Part shown: positions 45,311-56,430 of the stretch, in pieces
Layout of the letters: each line of letters starts with the position of its first letter
Numbering within the stretch: the first letter of the stretch is position 1
Assembly (NCBI GenBank): GCA_001599815.1
Contig: BCIA01000002.1
Location: forward strand, 4,313,626-4,377,625
Length of the DNA stretch: 64,000 bases
Direction: 5' to 3'
From: Furcasterigmium furcatum
Taxonomy: Eukaryota > Ascomycota > Sordariomycetes > Glomerellales > Plectosphaerellaceae
Notes under the pieces: generated by a model
Seen by the model: only the letters and a program-made list of their open reading frames with translations
Databases searched by the model: none
What the model was told of the DNA's origin: nothing
Made by a program: the position numbers and the translations under genes

Positions 45311-47458
45311 ATGGACTACTCAGCACTTGGGACAGGGCACGAGTTTGGCGGCCATTCGAAATCCAGCGCCGCCGTGGGCGCGTGGGAGTCGACGCCCGCC
45401 GCCGTCGGGGGCTCACACGCGCAAAACGAAAAGCAAAATCGCCGGGATTCCAAGCCGAGATGGAGCGCCTTCGACGTGGCCGCAGACTTTGTATGTCTGG
45501 CGCTGCCTCTCGCCTTGCTGGGCTTTCTCGGCGCTGTCCTCCGTCTCGAGGGCCAGGAGGCCGAGGACCATGTGGTGAGACGGTGGCAGAATGCCATCTC
45601 AATCGCAAGTCATTCCCTTCTAACTCACTAACTAGTTATGGAAGCTAACCTGGCCGCCCGGCTCCAGCTCGCCACCCTGTTCCCAATGTTCTTCGCGTCG
45701 GTCGTGGGCCGCATGGTCTTCGAGGTCGCCCGGTGGAAGCTCGAGAAGGGATCCTCGCTGGGCTCTCTCGAGCAGCTCCTCGGCAGTCGCACCTTCGGAG
45801 GCACAATCATCACACTACTTCACTTCCCAGGGTTCAACCTCCTCGGCCTACTCTTGGTGGCCATCTGGGCATTCTCCCCGCTGGGTGCCCAGTCGTACCT
45901 GCGCATCCTCGAATCCCCTTTCGAACCTGTCATCTCGCATACGGAGTGCCTGTACCAGGACCTCACGCAGAGGACGGGTCTCGCAGTTGACGGGAACCGA
46001 ATGGTATCGGCCGGAACGGCCAAGGTGGTAAACTCTCGGTTCAGATATCTCGGCACCATGTTCGGCACCTTGCTCCAGCTCAGCACCGAGATCCAAGCCG
46101 ATACAATGGACTTATGGGGAAACGTCAAGGTCCCCTTCCTGGCAGAAACATCTGCCGAGAATAGCGCGGACTGGCAGGACATCACATGGTCTAGCAACCT
46201 CGAAAGGTTCTCCGCCCTTGCCGGCATTCCACTCACCAGTGTGCCTGTCAGCAACAGCACCCTCGAGATCGAATCGTCCTATGTCGACTTGAGCTGCTCC
46301 AACATCACGAAATACCTGGCCTCCCCGGTGTCAGTCGACATGGAATGGGACTGGCCGAATTTCTGGCTGTCTCCGGGGGGAGGGCCACCGGAGAGGGGCA
46401 ACGGGTCCTGGCAGGGGATCGGTTCCAACCGAAGCACCCAGGGCTTTACTTCACAGCTGGGGGGAGTTACCTGGGGCATAGCTCTGGACAGGTTCGTCGA
46501 CTATTCCTGGTCCAACGAGAGCGAGCAGTTCCACCGACACAACATCTCGTTTTTTGACGAGGAGGACCAAGCTGCACGCGACGAACTGAAACGCAAGCTG
46601 CACAGCCCAGCCTTGCTCGCGGACGAGCCGGGCATCGAAAGCGGCCCGACGAAGCTGTTCTTCGAGGCCTACATCGACGACTATACCCTTCAGGCAGGGT
46701 ACAAGCTCGGGGCGTACTGCGACGTCAAGCAGCGATACATCGAGAACCGCATTGAGTGTCGCCGCACAGAGGAAACGTCACGCCAGAACTGCACCGTCGT
46801 CGCCCAGCGCCCCTCGCAGCAGGATCACCCTTCAGAAGATATCACCGTTCTCTCGTTCCCGGAGGCGTTCCTCCACCTCGCGACACGATTACCCGTCGCC
46901 TCATACCAGGAGATAGGCAACTCAGACCTGGTCGTCCAGTGGCTGGACGCCATGTTTGTCACGGGTTCCCAGAACAACATGAGGGAGGTACAGTTCGAAG
47001 ACGTGGACGACGCGAGCTTCAGTCGCCGTTTCTCGCAAGTCCTCAACACGTACCTCCTCCTGAGCACATTCGACTTTGGAGTTTCCCCCGACGCCGGGTC
47101 GACAATTGAGCCGAATGCGACGGCGCAGGTGGAGGTCAGCCAGCTCGTGCTGACTTACCGCGTGAGCCCTCTCTGGGTCACCCTGGCCTTTGTGTGCTGC
47201 GGTGTGCTCCTGGCCGGAGGCGTCCTGAGCATCGTGTTCGCGCACCTGGCTCATGGGCCGGAGGTGCTCGGGTTCGCGTCCTCGGTGGTGAGGGACTCGA
47301 AGCTGATGGACATGCCGCCCGGCGTGGGCAGGATGTCGGGCATAGAAATCTCGCGCGAGATGAGAGATATCCGGCTGAGGTACGGGCATTCGGAGCTGAC
47401 CCTCCAGGGGCAGCCGCTGATGGGAGTTGGGCGGGAGCACGAGATGGGGAGGATTTGA
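45311..47458 (+). CDS. Fungal multi-pass membrane protein, unknown function
   Basis: Two exons, 45311-45604 and 45668-47458, 694 residues. Four predicted helices: FVCLALPLALLGFLGAVL (about 63-80), LATLFPMFFASVVGRMVF (about 99-117), LLGLLLVAIWAFSPLGA (about 160-177) and LWVTLAFVCCGVLLAGGV near the C-terminus. A 450-residue loop between helices 3 and 4 carries many N-x-S/T sequons and cysteines, so it is probably extracellular. The motif ARWKLEKGSSLGSLEQLLGSR is typical of a large, uncharacterised family of fungal membrane proteins. The intron uses a GC donor (GCAAGT) with a GCTAACC branch point and ends at CTCCAG; this joins NAISI to LATLFPMFF and restores helix 2. A GT-AG alternative in this interval does not restore frame. 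No function is assigned. Confidence 0.8.
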
Positions 47459-47927
47459 GACGGACAGCTAAAGGCGTTTGGTTTGCACTTTTATGAGGCC
47501 GGGCGGCGACTCGTCCATACTACGTTACCTTAGTAGTAAGTAGGAAACTGATGGTGTTTCCCGAGCCATGTTCAGTTCTTTGGCGTCTTCCACTGATGGT
47601 GACATGACACGGCTTCCGCCCCGATGATGCCACCCTATATTGTATATCCAACAGCGACAACATGATGCAACAGATCGGCTTCCCCGTTGAAGTCGCCGAG
47701 TCGACTGCAACTTGTCGGTGACTGACGGACTGACAAATCCATCATCGGCGAGCCCAAAGAGGCAGGTCTCCGGCCCTTGGCGCCCATTCTTGGGTGGTGA
47801 TTGGGCAATTCATGCCCCTGGCCCCTTAGCAAGTCTCCCCCCGCAAACCCCTTAAAAGTCTTCAGTCGCGACATCGCGACGGCCTCACGATGAGCAACTC
47901 ATCACCAGAAATATAACACAGGCCAAT
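47459..47927. other. Intergenic gap, 0.47 kb
   Basis: Terminator of the membrane-protein gene and promoter of the MCT-like transporter. No ORF is supported. Confidence 0.5.
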
Positions 47928-49387
47928 ATGAAAGAAGAACGCCCCCAGGAACAGCCCGCCCTCGAAGCTGCCGAGACGGGCCCCGTCCCCGTAGCGGAGG
48001 AAGAGGTGGAAGAGTCCGAACACACCCTCCAGGCCTGGCTCACCGTCCTCGGCTCGTTCCTCGTCTACTTCGTCTGCTTCGGCTTCATGACCGGCTTCGG
48101 CTTTTTCCAGGACTACTACAGCAGACACCAGCTGGAGAGCTACTCGCCCTCCCTCGTCGCCCTCATCGGCTCCCTCCAGCTGGGTCTCATGTACCTCGTC
48201 GGTCCCGTGACGGGAGTCCTCTTCGACGCATACGGGCCCAAGGTACGCTCCCGCTTACACGCCGTTGTTCGATATGGCATCAAGCTGACAAAGCCCACAG
48301 CGCCTCTACCTCGCCGGCGCAACGGGCGCCATCATCTCGTGCATTGGCCTCTCCTTCGCCCAGCCCGGCCGCATCTGGCAGCACTTCCTCAGCCAGGGCG
48401 TCCTCTTCGGCCTCACCGTCTCCTTCGGCGTGCAGGTCGCCCTCGCGGTGACCGGCCAGCACTTCCGCCGCAACCGCGCCCTCGCCATGGGCCTCGTCGC
48501 CGGCGGCAGCAGTGCCGGCGGCGTCTGTTTCCCCATCATGTTCGCCCGCCTCGTCCCGCTGATCGGCTTCGCCTGGTCCGTCCGCGTCGCCGCCCTGCTC
48601 TTCGTCGTCTGCTACGGCGTCGCCGTCTTCATCTCCCGCGCAAAGCTGCCCGGGAGGGCGCTGACGTCGTCGCGGGACGTGCTGGACTTCAGGGGCTTCA
48701 GGGACATCCGGTACACGACGCTTGCCGTGGCCATGGTCGTGGGCAATCTGGGACTGTATGTGCCGTACAACTTCATCGGTATGTCCTCTTCGTCGTCCTC
48801 CCCTCCGTATCACACTCTGACAACCCAAGAACCCTACCTGAGGCTCTACCACCCCGAAGCCAGCGTGGGGAGCTACCTCCTCCCCCTGATCAACGGCTCC
48901 AGCTTCTTCGGCCGCGTGAGGTGAGTCCCCCCGACCCCAGAAACTACCCATCTACTCGTTCTAACAAACTTCCAGCGGCGGCTTCATCGCGGACCGCATC
49001 GGCGGCCTCAACCTCCTCTACCCCATGACCCTCCTCTCCGGAATCCTCTGCCTGACCCTCTGGCTCCTCTCCACGAGCGTCGGCCTCATTATCGCCTTTG
49101 CCTGCCTCTACGGCTTCTGCTCCGGCATCTTCATCAGCGTCATCCCGTCCGTCGTCTCGCGCATCTCGCCCGACAAGCACATCGGCGCCCGCCTGGGTGC
49201 ATTCTTCAGCCTCGGCGCCATCGGCGTCTTCACCGGCACGCCCATCGGCGGCGCCTTCATCCGGGACGGCACGCCCGCTGAGTTCCGGAACCTGATCACT
49301 TTCGCGGGGTGCAGCATGACGGGAGCGGGCGTGCTGCTCGCCGTCGCGAGGGTGCTGTGCGACCGGAACCTGCGGACGAAGTGGTAA
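47928..49387 (+). CDS. MFS transporter, monocarboxylate transporter (MCT/Mch)-like
   Basis: Four exons: 47928-48242, 48301-48778, 48830-48920 and 48976-49387; 431 residues. An acidic N-terminal tail (about 38 residues) is followed by helix 1 with the MCT-type opening (AWLTVLGSFLVYFVCFGFM, then GFGFFQDYYSRHQL). Other marks are GSLQLGLMYLVGPVTGVLFDAYGPK, GLVAGGSSAGGVCFPIM and, in the second half, NGSSFFGRVSGGFIADRIGGLNLLYP. Twelve helices can be counted. Fungal members are often not lactate carriers; substrates include riboflavin and unknown metabolites. All introns are short with consensus GTACG, GTATG and GTGAG donors and frame-correct joins. Its 3' end faces the kynureninase 3' end across 116 bp. 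Confidence 0.9.
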
Positions 49388-49503
49388 TAGAGATGACGAA
49401 CTTATGAAATAGACAGCGCTATAGATCTCGTTTTCTGGCTGAAATAATATACCCATGTCTTTCGATGATGCCCGTCTAGATCTCAGTGAAACCAGGGACA
49501 CTC

Positions 49504-50976
49504 CTACCTGCGCGCGGCCACCTCCAACGCGTCCCCAAAGGCCTGCACAAAGTCATAACAGTCAGTGAAGCTGTTATACAGCGGCGCCGGGGCGACTCGG
49601 ATCACATTCGGCCGCCTCTCGTCCACAATGACCCCGTTCTTCTCGAACTCTCCCATCACAACATCCAACGCGCCCTCTCCATGGAGCAGCAGGCTCAGCT
49701 GCGCCCCCCTCTCCGCCGAGATCCCCGGCGTGATGATCCGGAACATCTCCCTCGTCGCCGGCGGCATCTCGCCGAGCAACGTCTCGAGGTACGCCGTCAG
49801 CTCGACAGACCTCTTCCTCAACGGCGCCATGCCGCCCGCGGCCTCGAACACCTCGAGCGAGGCGCACAGCGCCGTGGTATCCAGCACGCTGGGATTGCTG
49901 AGCTGGAACCCCGCCGCGCCGGGGACGGGATGGAACCTGTTCTCCATCCGGAAGCGGGACGACTTGTCGTTGCCCCACCACCCGGCGAGCCGGTTCACGT
50001 AGCCCGAGGCCGAGTCCGGGTCCGAGACGGACGTCGACACGGCCGTGTGCCGCTCGTGGACGAAGAGGGAGGCGATGCACCCCGGGCCGGCGTTGAGGTA
50101 CTTGTACGAGCACCAGGCGGCAGCGTCGACGTTCCACTCGTGGAGTTGGAGGGGGACGTTGCCGGCGGCGTGGGCGAGGTCCCAGATGACAAAGATGCCG
50201 CGCTCGCGGGCGAACGAGGTGATCGTTGGGATGTCGAGGAGCTGCCCGGTGTAAAACTGGATCCCTGGCAGTAGAAGGACGGCGGTATCCTCGGCATGCT
50301 CTGCGATGATAGAGAGGATGTGGGAGGTTGGAAGCAAGGGCGAGTCTGCGGATGGTGGTTCGATGCAAATCATGGATTCGCCTGTGTCAAGGCCGTGGTT
50401 GCGGATCTGCGTCTCGACGGCAAAGTGGTCACTGGGAAAGGCCTTACTCTCCAGAACGATCTTATGCCTCCCCTTGCGGTCTGGCTTGTAGAAGGCCGAC
50501 AGGAGGAAGTGAAGGTTAGCCGTCAATGTCTGCATCACGGCAACCTCGGACTCGAGAGCGCCCACGATGGGAGCCATCAGCTTGGCGGCTCTCGCATCAA
50601 CGTCGAGCCATGTCGGCAGAGGTGAGTCCGTGAGAGGCTTGAAGTGGCCCTGGACCCCCTGCGTTGCCCAAGTATCGAGATACTGCTTGATTCTGGTGGC
50701 AGTTCTCCTCGGCTGTAGGCCGAGTGAGTTTCCGCACAGATAGACGCATGGCGTCCTGTCGTTCACGGAAGCCTCATTAGGATCTGCGGTTGCTGGTCAC
50801 AGTTGTCGTCAGTGAGGCGTCGCACTACTGTATGTAAGACGCGTACTGGTTGACGGAAGCCTGTCACTGGTCACCTCAGCCTTGGTGGGTATGACGAACG
50901 CGTCCCGAAACAGGCTGAGGGCATCGTCGGCGTCAAGCCTTAGGGCGTGTTCACGCCCGAGCGATTCTTGCGCCAT
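49504..50976 (-). CDS. BNA5: Kynureninase
   Basis: Exons 50847-50976 and 49504-50792, 472 residues. A PLP enzyme (EC 3.7.1.3) that cleaves 3-hydroxykynurenine/kynurenine to 3-hydroxyanthranilate/anthranilate plus alanine in tryptophan degradation and NAD synthesis; cytosolic. Seen: VYLCGNSLGLQPR (about 57), the substrate-site block VMQTLTANLHFLLSAFY, FPSDHFAVETQI, WDLAHAAGNVPL, the PLP lysine in WCSYKYLNAGPG (about 270), and GWWGNDKSSRFRM. The first exon, MAQESLGREHALRLDADD then FVIPTKAEV, is the usual N-terminus. The donor GTACGC to CCAG junction restores LPSTTTADPNEA. Length is normal for fungi. It is convergent with the MCT-like transporter. Confidence 0.95.
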
Positions 50977-53900
50977 GGAGAGCCAAGGAGTCGAGTCTCC
51001 GTCGATCGTACGATGAAGGAGCTAACGAAATTCCGAAGATCGTGAGCTGCAGCAGAGCAGTGCTTGGCCCCTGTGAGCAAGAGCTGATATCTGACGGCGC
51101 TGCCAGGTTCTCCGACCCAAGATGTGAGGCGTAACGGATGAAGTCAGGACGTCGTGGCATCAAGTCAGCTCCAGTGGGCCCCCGAGAGGTACCTCCCATC
51201 CACACTGACGAATCCGCTTTCGTCATGCCCCCGGCGGCCCACCACCTTGTTCGAATCCCGGTGGCAGCTTGCCGTGTCTTGCCGGGCTTTTTTTCTGAGG
51301 TCTGCCAAGGTTCACCGACGGCGATGGAGGGGTAGCGGGGCTCGAAAATGACCAGAATAGGGGTAGTGAGGGGCACTGGTGCGGGGCTCATGGCCACTAA
51401 AGAGGGCCGGCCGATGCACCTGGGGGAGGAAGTTCTCTTTCTTGCACCGCTGTTGGCGCCCCGTCAGGACCAAGTATTGTTTCTAACCTCTTGAGGATAT
51501 GAAAACTCTGACTGCACCCATGTAAACTGCGGCCGTCAGCCGCTGGACGTCCGTCATGAGCGAGCACGTTTGCGTCGTGATAGCCGAGCTGCCGTTGCTG
51601 GCAGGTTCCCAGATGTCAATTGTAGAGGCTTCAGTGAACACGACGATAGACTGTACATGTGTGTGTGTGGAGGGAGCAGAGAACAGTAAGCGTCAGAAGT
51701 TGGTGTGGGAAGGCTGTTCGGAGGCATCGGCATCTCCAACCGTGTGCATTCGGCACCGAGGTCCCACTCGGCAGCAGCCTCCGAGTTGTGTTGCTGCGCC
51801 CGTTCCGGCCCGATCACAGCACCGTCTCCGGTGCGAACCTCGCCGCGGTCACCCGAGGATGCCGGAGGCTTCAATCTCGAAGTCGCGAACAGGTTAAGCC
51901 CATGCGCCAGCTGGGGCCGGAGTGGATTGCATGCGCCGTGACGGCGGTGATGTGCAGATGATATGCGAGCTGCATCAATCACAACAATTGTGGCCGCACT
52001 CTCCTGAGAATCAAGTGACATCTCACAAAAGTCCAGAGCACGATGTGTCAGGATGGATCTTTTGTGGATTCATGAAGCACTTCACGATGGATCGTCGAGG
52101 CAGAGACATGCCGAGCGTCGACCGTGCTTCTCGGAGAGCAAAGCTTCCTCGCCTCGACAATGGCTGGCTGGCTGGAATGGACACCTATGCTGTTGTCCGG
52201 GCCCTGAAACAGCACGTGGTGCCTTTGGGCCGGTAGTTGGTCATCGCCAGAGCAGGTGATCGTGAGTCTCGCAGTCTGGACCAGCGACGGGAGGCGGTGA
52301 GCCGGTGCGGTGTGCGACGGGGGAAGTGGAGGTGCATCTCCGAAGCGCCGAAACGAAGCCATCGTGGACTCTCTGGTTCCAAACACGTCACGCCCGCGGG
52401 CCCGGGGAGATTAGTGGAAGGCATCGTGACCTCGCAACAACCCTGCAAGAATAGGGGGTCCCGCGATCCCGCGGCCACTTGACGTTCTGAGTTTTCCGTG
52501 GCTGTGCACTCCGTCCGTGTTGGGGCGCCCGTGTCCGTTTGGACGACCAGCTAGCTCGTCCGTTCACGATGGCGGGAGGCGGGTCGACCTTGGCGCAAAA
52601 TTAGAAGCTCTGCCAGGCCAGCACCCCCTGGCCGTTCCAGACCCTTCCCCGGAATGCCGTTGGGCTGCAGCGCTAGGAGGGTTGAGAAGTCGATCGCGGA
52701 AAGATGCCTTAGTTGGGTGCTGTCGATATCAGATGGGTTTGGTCGTTCGGTGTCTGTCTGTCGGATGAAACGGTATCGACAAGTTTTGGGTATTCTTGGA
52801 CCGGGACAGAAAAGGAATGAGAGAATGCCGCTGCTTCGTCACGACATGTAAGTCGCAATGGGGCGGCAGGTCCAGTTCTGCACTGCCGAACGTTCTGATG
52901 CCATTCATCCCTCCGTTTCTGCTATTCTTGCCCTTGTTGGGCCAACAAGGAACCCCTGAGGCACTGTGACTCGATCCATGACGAGCGCAGGTGGATCGAT
53001 GGTACCTTTTCTCGGGCATTTTGGGCAGCTGTCAGAGAGACGGACGTCCAGGATTAGCTGCTGGCCGTGCACAGGATGTACATTCTGGATGTACTTGTGA
53101 CGGAGTCCCATCCATCGCCAGTCAGATCGTCAGGTCCTGCATCGTCGAGTGTTTCCCCTCGGTCTGTAGGTGGGACCGGCCCGGTCAAGGTCGATGGCGT
53201 GCTTGGAAGCTCTCCGATGCAGCCCCACCGCCTCAGGATTTTCTATGCGTCAGCCATCAGCGTGCTTGTCCCATGGGGATCCAGCCTGGACCGGAAAGCC
53301 TTGTGCTTGCTTGCGTGATGGGCGGTGGGATGCACCATCAAGTAATCTGGGGGTAATGGAAACGACGGGGACGGGCCTCCAGGTCCGGGACGGAGCAATT
53401 CTGGGGGTAATGAGGGGGTAATGGAAATGCTGCCGTGAGGGGAAGGTTACGCCTGTTCTCACTTTGTTGGGCGTCCCGTTTTCTCCAACAAGAAGGTCGA
53501 ACGGTGGATGAGGTCGGTGACGGACCGTCGGGCTCGAACCGATCTCCAGCAGCATGCACAGCGCAAGACCGCGCGCGCGCCTCAGTTGCCCCCTCCCGTC
53601 GGCAATCAGCAGGTCGGCCGCCCGCCCAGACGCGGGGCAAAGTGGAACCAGCGGACATGCCGGTGCCATGGCCCATGGATCCTGATAGACGAGGATGAGA
53701 CCGTCGCTGACCTCCGAGTGGCCCGTGGAATTCGTCACGAGACGCAATACTAATGTGATATTTGTCTGTTGACTGTTGTTGGGAGGGAGGAGTCCAGGAG
53801 CCGGCGCTTCCTTACCGCTCCTGTTGCAAGGGATCGATCCCCGAGGGAGCTGGAAACGGCACCGGCTTCTCGTGGTCTGGTGACCCAGGCGGCCGGGCTC

Positions 53901-56430
53901 TGGACTAGGGGGGGCGTTTCCCGGGCCGGGTGGCTGTCACAGGGGGAGCTGGAGACCGAAGTCCGGGGAGAAGAGAGCGCTGACTGCTGCCCGGCTGGCG
54001 GCACTGTTGGAATCTCGTGAAATGGCGGGCTCGATGGGGCGTATTCGGCGTTGCTCCCCCTCCAGACCATTTGTTGGTTTGCTCGAGGGAGAACCGGACA
54101 ACAGGCGAAGAAAACTCAGCGGCCAACAACTGGGGCCTCGAATAGCCGGTCCAAGAAATGTCCCCAGACGAGGCGTACCTTGCAGGTAGCTTTGGGGTAG
54201 TGACTCCCGTGTTTAGCGCTCCGTAGTGGCAAAGGTACGCTAAGTGTACGGGTGGACGACCTGGGGGGCTGGCGTTCCAGAATCCCCATGTGGCAGCCCG
54301 GTCGCAGGGCAGGAGCGTCAGGTACGAGGGCCATTCGCCAATGAGCGGGCGCCGTGCAGGTCTGCTGCTTCCTGAAGCGGTTTAGGAGGTTTTCATTTGG
54401 TAATAGGTGCCCCGTCCGCTGCAGGTGAAGTCATCATCGTGATCCAGCATATTTTTCGCGTCTCTTTTTGCTTGCAAGGAGCCAAAGAGCCTCGCCGTCT
54501 TACGCAAGGACGCCGGCCACCGTTTCCAGTTTTGTGTAGGTACGTACTTTCACGATCGGCTTGCTGGCTGAGTGAGTGCGTGTGCACCTCATGGATTTCT
54601 CGTGGTGTGGAGTACTTAAAGGTCCCGGGGGCGCCTCCTTCTCCTGCTGCTGTGATTTACGTTTTCTTGATAGTCAAGGAATTAGTTTCCCAGTCATCAT
54701 CACCCATCATCATCTTTCTTCCCTTCAGGGTCCCTCCAGAATCCGGGGTTCAATCAGCTCGCACCCTCTCCCCGCTATCTCCCGTTTTCAGCCTCAATCC
54801 AGGACAGCTCAGCCCCTGAACCCTCTGAGTGCCGTGCTATTTTCAGCCATCACCCTGTAAGTGAATAAGCAGAGATAAGATCCCGAAAGTCTCGCTCGCT
54901 CGCACTCTCTGCCCGGTGGCCAGTCCCGATGAGATTTCTTATCTCTTCGGTGTAACGAGGTGCGCCCGTTGCTGGGTTTGTGCACAGCCTCGGAAGCCCA
55001 TTCCGACGGGAAAAGGGGGCGGACAGAGAGTGTCAAAGAGACGGCAGACAGACTACCGGTTCCAAGAAAATCAATCAGTCGCTAACCTGTGGCAAAGCGC
55101 GTATCCCACCTAAGGCGGCCTCTCCTCGTACTCCCTCGACATCGTGGAGCCAGTCAGTCAGTCACAAGTCACAAGATCAATTGGTCGGATGGCTGTGCTC
55201 ATCGGCGTCCCCTTTGCCCCTTCATAGCGCATTCGAGATCTCTGCCGTCATCCAGGGTCCCCCCCTGCAATCTCACCCTTCTCCCGAAAAAAGAAGCCCG
55301 ACCAAGCTTCCCCAGCTCGGCTCAGCTCTCAGTGTCTGGACCTCTCCTCGTTTGGACCTACAAAACACCAGCCCATTCCAGCCCTCACTACGAAGCAGCT
55401 GTCTCACTTCATCTCTTTATCCTCCGCCCGCCCCATTCATCTGTGGTTGACCGCTCAACAAGCCCCAAAAATCAACCTTTGACCAGCGCCCGCTGAGCAA
55501 AGGCCAGAACTCGTTATCTCATCCGCCTGGAACGAAAATTACAGAAGGGCCCCACCTTACGCAACCCCGAGGACAGACCAACTACGTCAGTCTTTCTCTC
55601 CCGCCACTGCACCACACCTGGCGTCCATTTCTCCAGATCAACAAACAACACAACACGAGCGCATCCAGCAGCAGGCAGCCGATACGACTCTCGCTGCATC
55701 ATCGCCGCCCGTAATCGGTACCCCAGGCAAGAGCCGAGACATCAAACGGTACGTCAATCTCTCTTATGCAATCCTGATCCTGGCGCTGGGAGGGAGAGCA
55801 CTGCTCCCAGTCCGGACCCTGCTCCTGATCCCTTATCGTCTCCTTTCCCCTTATTATACACGAGCTGCAAAGAGCAGAGAAGAGCAGCGGTGAAGCCAGC
55901 CGGCCGGCACACTCCTTGTCGAGCACGCACACCCCTGGGGCGTGCGTTCCTGGAAGTCCAGGCACGTCTGATATCGCTTCTGCTCTTCTCTGGCGATCCG
56001 GTGCGTCTCCCCGGACGGCACCAGCGGCCGCCCAGATCTCGTCTCGCTTTCACCTCACGTCACCGGGACGCCCCCCGGCCAGTCGATCGATCCATCTTTG
56101 GAAACAGCCGCACAACCTCCCTATCTCTACCTGTCTATCTCGACGACTACCGTGTTATCTCGTCTCAGAGCACGAGCTCTGAGGTTTGACTCACCGTCCT
56201 TCCTGCCCTACTAGACTTCTGCCCGTTCCCCTGGGTTACCACTGCCATGTCCGACCTATATAGCCTCCATGGCAAGCCGCCATTGTTCTCCCCCCGTTGT
56301 CTTTCCCATGATCATCTTCTTCACATCCTCCCATCCCTTGCTTCTTGGCTTTGCCTCTCCTCCCCCCTGATCACGCGATCACCCCGTGCCCTCCCTCTCT
56401 CTCGCACCTCAGGGTCTCGCACCGCCCATC
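50977..56430. other. 5.4-kb stretch without a supported gene
   Basis: This begins at the kynureninase promoter and ends at the GDH2 start. All six frames have short ORFs but none with a domain, a signal peptide followed by a plausible body, or splice sites that extend a frame. The GDH2-proximal 1.7 kb (about 54700-56430) is pyrimidine-rich, with possible leader-intron donors such as GTACGT near 55750, so a long spliced 5' UTR is plausible. A TATATAG word occurs near 56258. A short repeated word, GGGGGTAATG, occurs at 53347-53427. Confidence 0.5.
53347..53427. repeat. Spaced GGGGGTAATG repeats
   Basis: CTGGGGGTAATG occurs at 53347 and again at 53401. The longer word GGGGGTAATGGAAA occurs at 53349 and 53414. 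Local duplication is likely; function is unknown. Confidence 0.6.

Noticed and set aside
35590..50976. Extending the tricarboxylate cluster to the four-helix protein, MCT-like transporter and kynureninase
   Set aside because: None of their promoters has the TCCCGCGGGW element by eye, and kynureninase belongs to tryptophan/NAD metabolism. I keep the proposed cluster at four genes.
51240..51262. TTCGAATCC word resembling a tRNA T-loop on the plus strand
   Set aside because: The flanking bases do not form a T-stem and acceptor stem of tRNA geometry, and no A box lies upstream.
53533..53560. tRNA B-box-like GGTTCGAGCC on the minus strand
   Set aside because: A partial T-arm can be drawn, but no A box, anticodon arm or acceptor stem pairs at the right spacing.
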